DNA of 64,000 bases from Bradyrhizobium erythrophlei (GTDB lineage: Bacteria > Pseudomonadota > Alphaproteobacteria > Rhizobiales > Xanthobacteraceae): the NCBI RefSeq assembly GCF_900129505.1, contig NZ_LT670818.1:1488001-1552000 (forward strand). Direction: 5' to 3'. A program made the translations under genes and the position numbers. The notes beneath the pieces are model-generated. The model did no database searches. It was not told the DNA's origin and saw only the letters and a program-made list of their open reading frames with translations. The first letter of the stretch is position 1; each line of letters opens with the position of its first letter. Positions 42,654 to 53,890 of this stretch are shown here, piece by piece.

Positions 42654-43565
42654 ATGGCACTGACAATCGCGGACTTGGTCGCCGAATACATGGCCGATCA
42701 AGATTCAACATTTCAAAGCCTCAGCTACAAGGTCCGTGTCAACAACGGTCGCTATCTTTCGCGAATTGCGAGGGAGCGAGGCGCTATGCTTGTCAGCGAT
42801 ATCAAGCGCCGAACGTTAATGCATTGGTACAGGCAATGGAGCAAAGAAGGTAAGCTGCCCACGGGACAGGCGTTTGTCGGGCAATTGCGATCCATTTTTC
42901 GGTATGGGTCTCTTTATCTGGAGAACGTCGACTGCCATCGTTTGTCGCTGATCCTAGACGGACTGAAACTCGAGGTCAGCAAAGCCAGAACAGTACGGAT
43001 GACATCCGCACAGGCGGAGGATATCAGAAATACCGCGCGCGATGTATTTGGCCTCGATTCGATAGCCCTCGCGCAGGCATTTCAATTTGAGCTCTTGCTT
43101 AGACAAAAGGATGTTATCGGAGAGTGGATACCGGAGGCGGAAGCGCGTAACGCGGAAAAGATCATTTTAAATGGCCGCGCTTGGACCGCCGGTTTGCGCT
43201 GGGAAGAAATTGATGCAGACCTAATTCTAAGACATGCTACGAGCGCGCGAGAGCGCCATATCGAAGTGGACCTCAAGCGAGCGCCAATGGTCTTAAAGGA
43301 ATTGGCATTGCTTGCTAACGTGCAAGTCCCAGCGCTCGAACGAACTCATTTACCGGCTTCTGGGCCGATCATTCTTTGTGAGCTAAATGCATGGCCTTGG
43401 TTTGGATTCAAGTTTCGCCGCAAGTGGCGGCACATCGCAGATCACGTCGGCGTTCCTAGAGATATTAAGAACATGGACAGTCGCGCTGGCGCTAAGGTCG
43501 TGAGGATCGCAGGTCGTGATATTCGGGTGTTTGAACGTCATCGGCCAGGCCAGCGTCATGCATAA
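42654..43565 (+). CDS. phage-type tyrosine integrase, C-terminus lost
   Basis: 303 residues. The N-terminal SAM-like region is complete (QDSTFQSLSYKVRVNNGRYL, LMHWYRQWSKEGKLPTGQAF). The catalytic domain starts normally (QFELLLRQKDVIGEWIP, with the first Arg) and reaches the R/H region (FRRKWRHIADHVGVPRDIKN, MDSRAGA). Where the final His and the Tyr nucleophile should follow, the sequence becomes KVVRIAGRDIRVFERHRPGQ and stops. The enzyme is therefore probably inactive. Its length to that point fits integrases of ~370-400 residues. Confidence 0.7.
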   Translation: MALTIADLVAEYMADQDSTFQSLSYKVRVNNGRYLSRIARERGAMLVSDIKRRTLMHWYRQWSKEGKLPTGQAFVGQLRSIFRYGSLYLENVDCHRLSLILDGLKLEVSKARTVRMTSAQAEDIRNTARDVFGLDSIALAQAFQFELLLRQKDVIGEWIPEAEARNAEKIILNGRAWTAGLRWEEIDADLILRHATSARERHIEVDLKRAPMVLKELALLANVQVPALERTHLPASGPIILCELNAWPWFGFKFRRKWRHIADHVGVPRDIKNMDSRAGAKVVRIAGRDIRVFERHRPGQRHA

Positions 43566-43908
43566 GCTGATCTGGCAGCCGCTGCACCAGTGACCCCGCT
43601 CCGCGGCGCGAGTGCAAAACATCTCGTCGAAGGAGAGTTTCAACCCGTCGCGGAAGGATGCGCATTGGGGGCGCCGTAAGCTGGCGCGGGATCGATGATA
43701 ATAATTCAACGGGAAAGAGCACGGCTCCGCAAGGGTTCAGTGGGGTCAAACGGAGCCGCGCTCCCCCGCATAAAACCGGAACGATGCAACTTGGGACCAC
43801 CGCTCGGTAGAATGCAGAGGTGAACCTAATTCATCGTGTAGGGAGTGAATTTGATCTCGCACAATTGGTGCGGTGCGAACGTGCGACTGCCCAAATAAGG
43901 AAACGGCC
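43566..43908. other. gap after the integrase
   Basis: Overlapping low-quality frames on both strands, none supported. It may hold the lost integrase 3' end, but I cannot read the expected GH...Y motif in any frame. Confidence 0.35.
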
Positions 43909-44085
43909 TCACAGGGTACCAATCCAGTCACGAATCTGTGGATTGTCGCGCACCAGCGCAGTGATAGGTTTTTCGACAAGGCGCACATTGCCCGTGAGCG
44001 CTGACTCTCTTGATTGGGTTGGGCCCCGCCCTTGACCCCCCATCTCGAGGGCGGGGTTCTCCCCGTTAGGAACCACTTTCGCCAT
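43909..44085 (-). CDS. small soluble protein, 58 residues
   Basis: ATG at 44085 with GGGGA upstream. The product begins MAKVVPNGENPALEMGGQGR and continues SRESALTGNVRLVEKPITAL, VRDNPQIRDWIGTL, with regular codon use. It is preceded on the same strand by two strong hairpins. No family is recognised. Confidence 0.45.
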   Translation of the reverse strand: MAKVVPNGENPALEMGGQGRGPTQSRESALTGNVRLVEKPITALVRDNPQIRDWIGTL

Positions 44086-44605
44086 GTCCCCGTTATAGCA
44101 ATTGGGCCACGTGAACCGAGAGTTCGTGGCCCGGTACGGTCCTGCCTTACAAGCCTCCCCTACAGCCCCAAGGCGGGACCGTGCTTTGATTCTGCCAGCT
44201 GGTGTCGCTTCCAGCCAAAAAAGCCCCCCTCATGGGCGGTTCCCTCCAAGGTTGGTTGGGATCCGGACCTATACCCTAGGATTGTGCCGCTGCGCCGTCC
44301 CAACAGACCGCCCACAGCGCCCCTACGCGGCCTCGTGGGTGCGGTTTCCATGGCAGGGTGGTAGGCACACCCTGGGGCCTTGCCGATTCCAACCCCTATT
44401 TTGGGCCGTTTCTGTCGCACCGGTTCCCGCCATGCAGACCGTTAGCCTGCCCTTAGTTTCTGGCCCGGCGATACTGCATAAAATCCATACATATCAACAT
44501 GTTGGGCGGAATAACGTGGTTAATCCGGAGTTAACCGACCGCCCCGGGGCCGCGCTATGGCCCGTTCAGAAACACAGTGAAACAAAAATGCCGGCCCGGA
44601 ATCGA
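44086..44605. other. gene-poor region rich in hairpins
   Basis: Two hairpins lie at 44104-44182. On the minus strand GCCCATGAGGGGGGC followed by six Ts (~44215-44240) could be a terminator. The remaining sequence up to the pckA terminator holds no gene I can support, although a long plus-strand frame crosses it. Confidence 0.4.
44104..44182 (-). promoter_or_regulatory. two stable hairpins upstream of the 58-residue gene
   Basis: GGGCCACG ... CGTGGCCC (44104-44132) is a perfect 8-bp stem. CGGTCCTGCCTT ... AAGGCGGGACCG (44136-44182) is an 11- to 12-bp stem with one wobble. In a minus-strand transcript both would lie in the 5' leader of the small gene. They could be an attenuator, or the end of a structured RNA. 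Confidence 0.4.
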
Positions 44606-44632
44606 AAAGGGCGGCCTTTCGAGCCGCCCTTT
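44606..44632. terminator. bidirectional terminator after pckA
   Basis: AAAGGGCGGC-CTTTCGA-GCCGCCCTTT, a 10-bp stem with A and T tracts on both sides, 27 bp after the pckA stop on the minus strand. Confidence 0.8.
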
Positions 44633-44658
44633 CGTAGTCTGAAGTCGATCGAGATCGA

Positions 44659-46272
<1,614 letters not shown>

Positions 46273-46588
46273 CGAAGAACCTCCTCGAACCCGCGTCTCT
46301 CGATCACGCGAACGCTGCTAAACGCGCTGCTGCCGCGGTGACCGTCGTTGATCATAGCCTTGCGACCCCGGTCCGGCGACCTAATACTGATGAACGCCGG
46401 GCTTGCCAAGCCGATCCCGTGAGATTTGGTTTATTCCAGGACCGGTACGGATACGGCGCAAAAGCCTGCTGCACCGCACGGCCTTATCGAGGGGCTTCTG
46501 ATCGTTGCGGAGGCGTTGCGGCGCGACAATCGGCCGCTATTTTGGTCACACTCGGCCATGCGGCTTGTTGCGTCGCAACAATTAACCT
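46273..46588. other. pckA promoter region
   Basis: Contains the upstream region of pckA and the 3' side of the CHAT gene. No further gene or clear operator is recognised. Confidence 0.4.
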
Positions 46589-49198
46589 TCAATGACGCGC
46601 CGCGCCGTCGCCGACCAGGGCAAACGGTCCCCAGAAAGCGGGATAGGCGTTTTTGGGCGATGAAGTATCGTTGAGGTAGAACAGCATCGCCTGCCGCAAC
46701 GCCTCGGCGCGGCCGATCTTCGGATCGACCTTAAGACGGTCGAAGGTCGCGATCGTCAGCTTTGTCGCAGCTTCCGAATCCACCGCCCAGTGCGAGACCA
46801 GGAGCGCGCGGGCGCCGGCGTAAATGAACGAGCGCGCCAGGCCCGACAAGGCTTCCGCCCCGGGTTTGTCGCCGGCAATAGTATTGCAGGCCGACAACAC
46901 CACCCAGTCAGCGTTGAGTTTCAGTTGCGCGACTTCGCTCGAGGTCAGCAGACCGTCATCGAGTTCGGACGGCTGCCTTGGAATGCTCAGCGCCAGCGAC
47001 GGCTCTGCGAGGCCCTTGACGTCGCCTGCCAGCAGGCCATGGGTGGCGAAATAGATGATGCCGTAATCGGCGAGGGCGAGACGCTTGACGGTGGTCTCGT
47101 TGGCGTCGGCGCCGAGATGAATGTCGGCGGCGGCCACACCGAGGTCGCTCGCAACGCCCTTCAATTCGTCGGCCGTATCCGGCAATGGCGGCAGCGCTTG
47201 CGCCAGTCTCGCACGATCGACACCGATCCCCTGCCAGAAGTCGGTATAGGCCGACGTCACCACCGACCGGGACGCGGATTTTGTTGCCCCGGCGGCGCGG
47301 TTGTCCCCGCCGCCATCCTGCAGCGGGTTGAACAAGGGATCGCCGAAGCCGGTCATCGGCTTGGTCGCGTGCTCACTGCGCGCAAACGCCCGCAGCGCCT
47401 TCAGGCTTGCGACCGACGGCAACACCGACACCGCCTGACGCTTGACCAGCCAGGCGGCATCGCGGTAGCCCGCGAATGTTTCGGGGATCGCGGCGGCAGG
47501 CTTCTCCGTCACCAGGAGATGAAACGGCAGCGCCGTCAGCGCGCCTGAAGGCGCCACCAGGAGACTGCGCTTGTCCTTGACCAGCGTCTCGACCGGACCC
47601 AGCAGCGTGACGTACAGCTCATTGGCCAGCGCCAGATTGAACAGGCCGGACTTGCCGGAGGCATCGCGGGCTTTACCGATATCCAGACCGCGGCGAAACG
47701 CAGCGACCTTCTGCGACAAGGCTTCGGCGCCAAGCGGCAGCGGCTTCCAGTCGAAGCGCTCGCGCGTCAGCGCAATGACATAGCTCTCCTTGTCGACCAC
47801 CGAAAACAGCACCATGGCCTCATCGACCGACAAAAGCGCCTGGATCTCCGCAACCTTCATCGGCAGCGGATTCGACAGCGCGGCGTAATTGGGGAATTCG
47901 GCGGCGAATGTCTTTTGCAAGCCCGCGCGTTCGGCGGAAATGGCGGCAAGCCGGTCCCGGTTGCGGCTCTCGGCCGCCGCATCGCGCCTCGATCTCTCCC
48001 TGGAGACCGCGCCAATGATCGACTTGTCCAGCGCGTCGGCCTCGGTGGCGAGATCCTGATCCCGCCGCACGAGCTCGGCGAGGCGATCGCTTCCGGCGGC
48101 AAGGCGAACCGCGAGCTTGTTCACGGCGGACGCCGCCGACGACTGGGCGCCGTGCTGGACCACATTGAGCGCATCGTCCAGCGCCTTCTCGCTGGAGACG
48201 GATCGCCCGTTCTGCGCGGCAAACAGCACCGGGAGCGCCACGCGCGGCTGTGCACGCCCGCTTCCGATCATTCGCTCCACGATCGGCAACGCGTCGGCGT
48301 TGCGTCCCTCGCCTTGATAGAGGAACGCCAGGTTGTTGAGCGATATTGCAAGGTCGGGATGATCGGGACCGAGCGCCGCCTCGCGGATCGCGGCCGCCCG
48401 CTGGTAGAGCGGTTCGGCATCCCTAAGGCGGCCCTGCCGTTCGTACAGGTCCGCCAGATTGTTCAGCGATCTCGCCACGTCGGGATGGTCCCGCCCGAGC
48501 ACTTTTTCGCGGATCAAGAGCGACCGCCGGATCTCCGGCTCGGCCTCCGCATAGCGGCCCTGAACCTTGGCGACCTGGCCGAGATTGTTCAGGAGCGTCG
48601 CGACCTCGGGATGCTCCGGACCGGCCGCCTTCTCGTAGATGGCAAGCGCCCGCTTGAACAGCGGCTCGGACTCCGCATGGCGGTCCAGCTTATCGTAGAG
48701 CGTCGCCAGATTGTTGAGCGATTGTCCGACGTCGGGATGATCGCGGCCAAGCGACTGCTCGCGAATCGCCAGCGCGCGTTTGAACAATGGCTCGGCCTCG
48801 CCAAAGCGTTCCTGCCGCTGGCACAAAGCGGCGAGGTTGTTCAATTCGGTCGCAACGGCCGGCGAATTGAGGCCGCCGATCTTTTCCTGGATCGCGATGG
48901 CGCGCTTGTACAGAGGCTCGGCCTCGGCGTCGCGTCCCACGTCCGCATAAAGCAGCGCCAGATTGTTCAGCGCGCCCGCGACATCGCCGTTGAAGGGACC
49001 GTATTTCTTTTCCAGGCTTTCGAGCTGGCCCTGCGCCAGCGGAATCGCTTCGGCATATTTGCCGGCCCGGCTGAGTTCGGCGATCCTGGCGCTCAGCGCC
49101 GCCACCTCACCCTTTTGCGCCGATGACGGCGCGCTCAAGCCGGCGTTGGTCGCCAGCGCCAGAGCCGCCACCAGGGCCCATCGGCTACCGGATTTCAT
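46589..49198 (-). CDS. TPR-CHAT domain protein
   Basis: 869 residues with a signal peptide (ALVAALALATNAGLSA). Residues ~30-330 are six or seven NPHA/Kinesin-light-chain-type TPR units (e.g. PEVATLLNNLGQVAKVQGRY, AEAEPLYKRAIAIQEKIGG). The last ~300 residues are a CHAT (caspase-like) domain with the catalytic His in IIYFATHGLLAGD (~residue 720) and Cys in WVVLSACNTIAGD (~770). CHAT proteins are peptidases related to caspases and separase. Being exported, this one should act outside the cytoplasm. The target is unknown. Confidence 0.9.
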   Translation of the reverse strand: MKSGSRWALVAALALATNAGLSAPSSAQKGEVAALSARIAELSRAGKYAEAIPLAQGQLESLEKKYGPFNGDVAGALNNLALLYADVGRDAEAEPLYKRAIAIQEKIGGLNSPAVATELNNLAALCQRQERFGEAEPLFKRALAIREQSLGRDHPDVGQSLNNLATLYDKLDRHAESEPLFKRALAIYEKAAGPEHPEVATLLNNLGQVAKVQGRYAEAEPEIRRSLLIREKVLGRDHPDVARSLNNLADLYERQGRLRDAEPLYQRAAAIREAALGPDHPDLAISLNNLAFLYQGEGRNADALPIVERMIGSGRAQPRVALPVLFAAQNGRSVSSEKALDDALNVVQHGAQSSAASAVNKLAVRLAAGSDRLAELVRRDQDLATEADALDKSIIGAVSRERSRRDAAAESRNRDRLAAISAERAGLQKTFAAEFPNYAALSNPLPMKVAEIQALLSVDEAMVLFSVVDKESYVIALTRERFDWKPLPLGAEALSQKVAAFRRGLDIGKARDASGKSGLFNLALANELYVTLLGPVETLVKDKRSLLVAPSGALTALPFHLLVTEKPAAAIPETFAGYRDAAWLVKRQAVSVLPSVASLKALRAFARSEHATKPMTGFGDPLFNPLQDGGGDNRAAGATKSASRSVVTSAYTDFWQGIGVDRARLAQALPPLPDTADELKGVASDLGVAAADIHLGADANETTVKRLALADYGIIYFATHGLLAGDVKGLAEPSLALSIPRQPSELDDGLLTSSEVAQLKLNADWVVLSACNTIAGDKPGAEALSGLARSFIYAGARALLVSHWAVDSEAATKLTIATFDRLKVDPKIGRAEALRQAMLFYLNDTSSPKNAYPAFWGPFALVGDGAARH

Positions 49199-49242
49199 CT
49201 TGTGCTCGCCTCGCCCTTGCCTCTGGCGCGGGCGGGCATCGG

Positions 49243-49977
49243 CTATGGCTTCGCCCGCGCCTCATCCGCCAGCCTGACCAGCATCTTCCGCAGTTCCCCC
49301 GGGCTGGTCACGCGTTCCGGGAAATCCAGCCGCAACGTCTTACTGCCGGCCTGCAGGTCGATCCCGTCGGGATCGCAGCCGGTGCAGCGCCAGTCCGCGG
49401 CCTCAGCGCCGAGCAGCCTCGTCGCATAGAGGTTAGTCGCCTCACGATGATCGGCGTTCATGTGGTCGATGGCGCCCTGCTCGGCCTGCAGCAGCGCAGC
49501 CGCATCGGAAATCTCGGTCAGGAACCGATCGGGCTTCAGATCGACGATCCGCCCGAACCCGGCTACCAGATGGGTGCCGGTCGGCCGTAACAGGAAGAAT
49601 GAAAAATCCATAAAGTTTACAAAGGCTTCCGCGGACGGATGGGCGTTGAGGTAGCGCCGGCGCGCGATCTCCAGATCGCTGCCGTCGGCCTCCTCGGCCC
49701 GGCCTGACAACATGATCCGCGCGCCTTCCAGCGGGTCGCCCTCGGCCCGCTCGTCCAGCATCAGGGAGACCCTGGGATCGCCGAGGATATTTTTGGTGTG
49801 CACGGCGAGGCGCGAAATCAGCAGGATCGGCGAGCCATCGGCATGGCTTGCGACATTGACCAGCGAGCAATAGGGGTCCCCGCTGCCGGCCATCAGGGTG
49901 GCCAACGCTCCTTGGCGGCAGCGGCGCAACAGCGAGCGGGCCAACCGGGACGCGTCGAAATCAGGGGTGGGCTGCAT
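49243..49977 (-). CDS. HugZ-like heme/flavin-binding split-barrel protein
   Basis: 244 residues: an N-terminal pyridoxamine-oxidase-like barrel (ALATLMAGSGDPYCSLVNVA, LLISRLAVHTKNILGDPRVS, RIMLSGRAEE) followed by a DUF2470-type domain (AIDHMNADHREATNLYATRL, GIDLQAGSKTLRLDFPERVT). This two-domain order is that of the HugZ/HutZ heme-utilisation group. No heme-transport genes are nearby. It lies 44 bp beyond the CHAT gene start in the same direction, possibly in the same operon. Confidence 0.85.
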   Translation of the reverse strand: MQPTPDFDASRLARSLLRRCRQGALATLMAGSGDPYCSLVNVASHADGSPILLISRLAVHTKNILGDPRVSLMLDERAEGDPLEGARIMLSGRAEEADGSDLEIARRRYLNAHPSAEAFVNFMDFSFFLLRPTGTHLVAGFGRIVDLKPDRFLTEISDAAALLQAEQGAIDHMNADHREATNLYATRLLGAEAADWRCTGCDPDGIDLQAGSKTLRLDFPERVTSPGELRKMLVRLADEARAKP

Positions 49978-50198
49978 CGGTCATCTCGCCGTCTGTTTGC
50001 AATATGGGCCTTTTCTGGGCAAAACTGGTAGTTATATAGGTGGGAACCCTGGGGTCGGCTCGGACGTTTTGCGGAACTCGGTCACACTTCAGCCCAGCTT
50101 GCATTGCTCGTTGACCAGGTTCGAAGCTCACTTGTACGGCGCATCACCGATTCGCTCGCCGTTTCAGTCACCTCGTACCAGTATCTGAAAGCAGGCTC

Positions 50199-50900
50199 AT
50201 GCCCACAATCGCCTTGGTCGACGACGACCGCAACATTCTCACATCCGTCTCGATCGCGCTCGAAGCCGAAGGCTATCGCATCATGACCTACACGGATGGA
50301 GCTTCCGCGCTCGACGGCTTCCGGACCTCACCGCCGGACCTGGCCATCCTCGACATCAAGATGCCGCGCATGGACGGCATGGAGACGTTGCGGCGGCTGC
50401 GGCAGAAATCCGATCTGCCGGTGATCTTCCTCACCTCCAAAGACGAGGAGATCGACGAATTGTTCGGTCTCAAAATGGGCGCCGACGATTTCATCCGCAA
50501 ACCGTTTTCGCAGCGCCTGCTGGTCGAGCGCGTGAAGGCCGTGCTGCGCCGTTCGGCGCCGAAGGATCCCAGCGCCGCACCGAAGGAGACCGACGCCAAG
50601 GCGCTGGACCGCGGGTTGCTGCGGATGGATCCGGAACGTCATACCTGCACCTGGAAGAACGAGCCCGTGACCTTGACGGTCACCGAGTTTCTGATCCTGC
50701 AGGCGCTGGCGACGCGGCCCGGCGTGGTGAAGAGCCGCAACGCGCTGATGGACGCGGCCTATGACGACCAAGTCTACGTCGACGATCGCACCATCGACAG
50801 CCACATCAAGCGGCTGCGCAAGAAGTTCAAGGTCGTGGACGACGATTTCGAGATGATCGAAACCCTGTACGGCGTCGGCTACCGCTTCAAGGAAACCTGA
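50199..50900 (+). CDS. chvI: ChvI response regulator
   Basis: 233 residues. The receiver domain has the acidic pocket DDD (8-10), the phospho-acceptor D52 ([13 protein letters not shown]) and K at TSKDEE. The C-terminal OmpR-type winged helix contains [20 protein letters not shown] and [17 protein letters not shown]. It is followed by chvG, hprK, a PTS IIA and HPr, the standard alphaproteobacterial order. ChvI controls envelope, acid and host-interaction genes in rhizobia and agrobacteria. Confidence 0.95.
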   Translation: MPTIALVDDDRNILTSVSIALEAEGYRIMTYTDGASALDGFRTSPPDLAILDIKMPRMDGMETLRRLRQKSDLPVIFLTSKDEEIDELFGLKMGADDFIRKPFSQRLLVERVKAVLRRSAPKDPSAAPKETDAKALDRGLLRMDPERHTCTWKNEPVTLTVTEFLILQALATRPGVVKSRNALMDAAYDDQVYVDDRTIDSHIKRLRKKFKVVDDDFEMIETLYGVGYRFKET

Positions 50901-51012
50901 TTGTCACTCGCCGACGGGCTGATTGTTAACTGACGCCGACGCCTGTCTGGGGTAGGATAGGGGCAAAGCGTCTTCCAAGGGCGCCATCGAAAACAACCGG
51001 CAGTTTTGGCCA

Positions 51013-52833
51013 TTGCTCGATCGAACGCAGCCTGATCCAAACCTGAATGCGGAGGGTGTCTCGGCGTCCCTCGCACTCGATGGCGTTGCCATGGACAGCC
51101 CTCCGGTGCGGGGCTGGCAGCGGCTGCTCGGCTGGCTGCGCCGCGCCGGCCAGTTCTTCTTTGCGCTCAGCTTCTCCAGCCTCACCCGCCGCATCGTTTC
51201 GCTCAATCTCGCCGGCCTGGTGGCGCTGGTTGCGAGCATTTTGTACCTCTCGCAGTTCCGCGCCGGCCTGATCGACGCGCGGGCCGAGAATCTGCTGTCG
51301 ACGGGCGAAGTCATCGCGCGCGCCATTGCCGCGACGGGGACCACCGAAACCAACGCGCTCACCATCGACCCGGATCGTCTGATCGATCTGAAACCTGGCG
51401 AAAGTTACGGCCCGTCCGACGATGCCTTGTCCGGTCTCGATTTTTCGATCAATCCCGAACGCATCGCGCCGGTACTGCGCGGACTGATCTCGCCGACGAA
51501 GACCCGCGCCCGCATCTACGATCGCGACGGCGTGCTGATCCTCGACAGCCGCAGCCTGTATGGCCGCGGCGACGTCATGCGCTTCGAGTTGGCCCCGCCC
51601 TCGACCGGCGCGCCCGGAATGGCCGAGCGCGCGATGATCGCGATTCGCACCTGGCTCAATCGCGGCGATCTGCCCCTCTACCGCGAACTCGGGCCGGAGA
51701 ACGGCAAGGGTTACACCGAGGTTTCCCGCGCGCTCGACGGCATCAAAGGCTCCATGGTTCGCATCAACGACCGCGGAGAAGTCATTGTCTCCGTGGCGGT
51801 GCCGGTGCAGCACTTTCGGGCGGTCAATGGCGTCTTGCTGCTGTCGACGCAGGGCGGCGATATCGACCAGATGGTGACCGCGGAGCGGCTTGCCATCCTG
51901 AAGATCTTCGCCGTCGCCGCCGTGGTGATGATCGCGCTGTCGCTGCTGCTGGCGAGCACCATTGCGGGTCCCGTCCGCCGGCTCGCCGACAGCGCCGAAC
52001 GCGTCCGCCGCCGCATCCGCACCCGCGTCGAGATCCCCGATTTCACCCGCCGCCGCGACGAGATCGGGCATCTCTCCGGCGCGCTGCGCGACATGACGGA
52101 ATCGCTCTACAACCGCATCGAGGCGATCGAGATGTTCGCCGCCGACGTCGCCCATGAACTGAAGAACCCGCTGACCTCGCTGCGCTCGGCGGTCGAAACC
52201 CTGCCGCTGGCGCGCAACGAGAACAGCCGCTCGCGGCTGCTCTCGGTGATCGAGCACGACGTCAAGCGGCTCGACCGGCTGATCTCGGATATTTCCGATG
52301 CGAGCCGGCTCGATGCCGAACTGCAGCGGCAGGACATGACGTCGGTCGATCTTCGCCGCCTGCTCAACGCGCTGACGACGGTCGCCAACGAAACCAGGCG
52401 CGGCAACAACATCGCCGTCGTGGTGCGCTTCGAAGGGAAAGGCGCCAACGATAGCTTCTCGGTGCCGGGCCACGATTCACGGCTCGGACAGGTGATCTCC
52501 AATCTGCTCTCCAATGCGCAGTCGTTTTCCGAAGCCAGCGGCAAGGTGCGGATCGTCTGCCGCCGACTGCGATCGGAAATCGAGATCGTGGTCGATGACG
52601 ACGGGCCGGGTATTCGCGACGACGCGCTGGAACGGATCTTCGAGCGCTTCTACACCGACCGGCCGCATCAGGGCTTTGGACAGAATTCCGGATTGGGGCT
52701 GTCGATCTCGAAGCAGATCATCGAGGCGCATGGCGGACGCATCTGGGCTGAGAATCGGTCCGGCCCCGTCAACGCCGATGGGGAAGCAACGGTCGCGGGC
52801 GCGCGCTTCGTGGTCAGGCTGCCGGTGCCATGA
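51013..52833 (+). CDS. chvG: ChvG sensor histidine kinase
   Basis: 606 residues if started at the TTG (51013); an ATG at 51091 is an alternative. Two membrane helices (ISLNLAGLVALVASILYLSQ at ~70-90, and IFAVAAVVMIALSLLLASTI at ~298-317) bound a periplasmic sensor domain. Then come HAMP, the H box (FAADVAHELKNPLTSLRSAV, His ~381) and the N and G boxes (QVISNLLSNAQSF, DDDGPGI, GLGLSISKQIIEAHGG). It signals to ChvI. Its stop overlaps the hprK start by 4 bp. Confidence 0.95.
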   Translation: MLDRTQPDPNLNAEGVSASLALDGVAMDSPPVRGWQRLLGWLRRAGQFFFALSFSSLTRRIVSLNLAGLVALVASILYLSQFRAGLIDARAENLLSTGEVIARAIAATGTTETNALTIDPDRLIDLKPGESYGPSDDALSGLDFSINPERIAPVLRGLISPTKTRARIYDRDGVLILDSRSLYGRGDVMRFELAPPSTGAPGMAERAMIAIRTWLNRGDLPLYRELGPENGKGYTEVSRALDGIKGSMVRINDRGEVIVSVAVPVQHFRAVNGVLLLSTQGGDIDQMVTAERLAILKIFAVAAVVMIALSLLLASTIAGPVRRLADSAERVRRRIRTRVEIPDFTRRRDEIGHLSGALRDMTESLYNRIEAIEMFAADVAHELKNPLTSLRSAVETLPLARNENSRSRLLSVIEHDVKRLDRLISDISDASRLDAELQRQDMTSVDLRRLLNALTTVANETRRGNNIAVVVRFEGKGANDSFSVPGHDSRLGQVISNLLSNAQSFSEASGKVRIVCRRLRSEIEIVVDDDGPGIRDDALERIFERFYTDRPHQGFGQNSGLGLSISKQIIEAHGGRIWAENRSGPVNADGEATVAGARFVVRLPVP

Positions 52834-53357
52834 CCGATACAGCAGGCGCCAGTGTGCACGCTTCCGCGGTAAAGGTGGGACATCGCGCGGTGCTGATCCG
52901 CGGGGCTTCAGGGACCGGCAAATCGCGCCTTGCCTTCGACCTGATCCTGGCCGGACGCGCCGGACAGATTCCGCCAGCCGTGCTGGTCGGCGACGACCGC
53001 GTCCATCTCAGGGCGAGCCAGGGACAGTTAACGGTCCACCCGGCGCGCGAATTGGCCGGGCTGATCGAAATTCGCGGGCTGGGGATTCGCCGTTGCGACT
53101 TTGTCGAGGACGCTATTGTCGGCCTGGTGGTCGATCTGGCCGCTCCTGACGCGGAACGGATGCCGCCACCCGAGGCGTTTCAGACGCAAATTTCGGGTAC
53201 CAAAATACCCCGAATTCCCATAGGATTGGGCTTCGCGGCGTTCCCGCTCGTTATCGCCGCACTGACCATGACCGCGAGTTCACCTTGTTCACAACCTTCG
53301 GCCGATTGTTCGAAGGGGATTGGTAACCATATAACCCCCACTATCGCCACGGAATAA
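52830..53357 (+). CDS. hprK: HPr kinase/phosphorylase, short alphaproteobacterial form
   Basis: 175 residues, starting within the chvG stop (ATGA). It has the P-loop GASGTGKS (25-32) and the capping/latch region of HprK (GDDRVHLRASQGQLTVHP, IRGLGIRRCDFVEDAIVGLV). Only the kinase domain exists, as usual in alphaproteobacteria. After the normal end (FAAFPLVIAALTM) there are about 28 further residues rich in Ser and Cys that I do not know from the family. It phosphorylates HPr, encoded two genes downstream, at Ser. Confidence 0.92.
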   Translation: MTDTAGASVHASAVKVGHRAVLIRGASGTGKSRLAFDLILAGRAGQIPPAVLVGDDRVHLRASQGQLTVHPARELAGLIEIRGLGIRRCDFVEDAIVGLVVDLAAPDAERMPPPEAFQTQISGTKIPRIPIGLGFAAFPLVIAALTMTASSPCSQPSADCSKGIGNHITPTIATE

Positions 53358-53488
53358 CCGGCGCAGGCTCCCCCTCTACCGCTAATTTTCCGGGAGAATC
53401 GCGAAGAACCCCTCTTGCGCGGGGGCTCTGGATGGTCAAAGTGGCGCGTTCGTGCGGTGCACCAAAAGGCACCCGCGAGGAGTTTCCG

Positions 53489-53890
53489 ATGATTGGTCTA
53501 GTACTTGTGACCCATGGGCGCCTTGCCGACGAGTTCAAGGCGGCGCTCGAACATGTAATGGGTCCGCAAAAGCAAATCGAAGCCGTCACGATCGGAGCCG
53601 AGGACGACGCCGATCTATGTCGAAGCGACATCATCGAGGCGGTTAACCGCGTCGACTCGGGCGATGGCGTGGCCATCCTCACCGACATGTTCGGCGGCAC
53701 GCCGTCGAATCTCGCGATCTCCTGCATGAGCCGTCCGAAGGTGGAAGTGCTCGCAGGCATCAATCTTCCGATGCTGGTCAAGCTTGCGAAGGTTCGCGAA
53801 GAGCGTTCGCTGCCCGACGCCATCGCGATGGCTCAGGAAGCCGGCCGCAAATACGTCACCATCGCCAGCCGGGTCCTCGCCGGCAAATGA
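53489..53890 (+). CDS. PTS fructose/mannose-family IIA protein
   Basis: 133 residues from the ATG at 53489, behind GAGGAG; a frame opening upstream at 53432 is not needed. Active-site His is His9 (MIGLVLVTHGRLADEF), with the other marker LTDMFGGTPSNLAISCMSR. It is the IIA of the regulatory PTS of alphaproteobacteria, with no dedicated sugar permease nearby. It receives phosphate from HPr. The stop overlaps the HPr start by 4 bp. Confidence 0.93.
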   Translation: MIGLVLVTHGRLADEFKAALEHVMGPQKQIEAVTIGAEDDADLCRSDIIEAVNRVDSGDGVAILTDMFGGTPSNLAISCMSRPKVEVLAGINLPMLVKLAKVREERSLPDAIAMAQEAGRKYVTIASRVLAGK

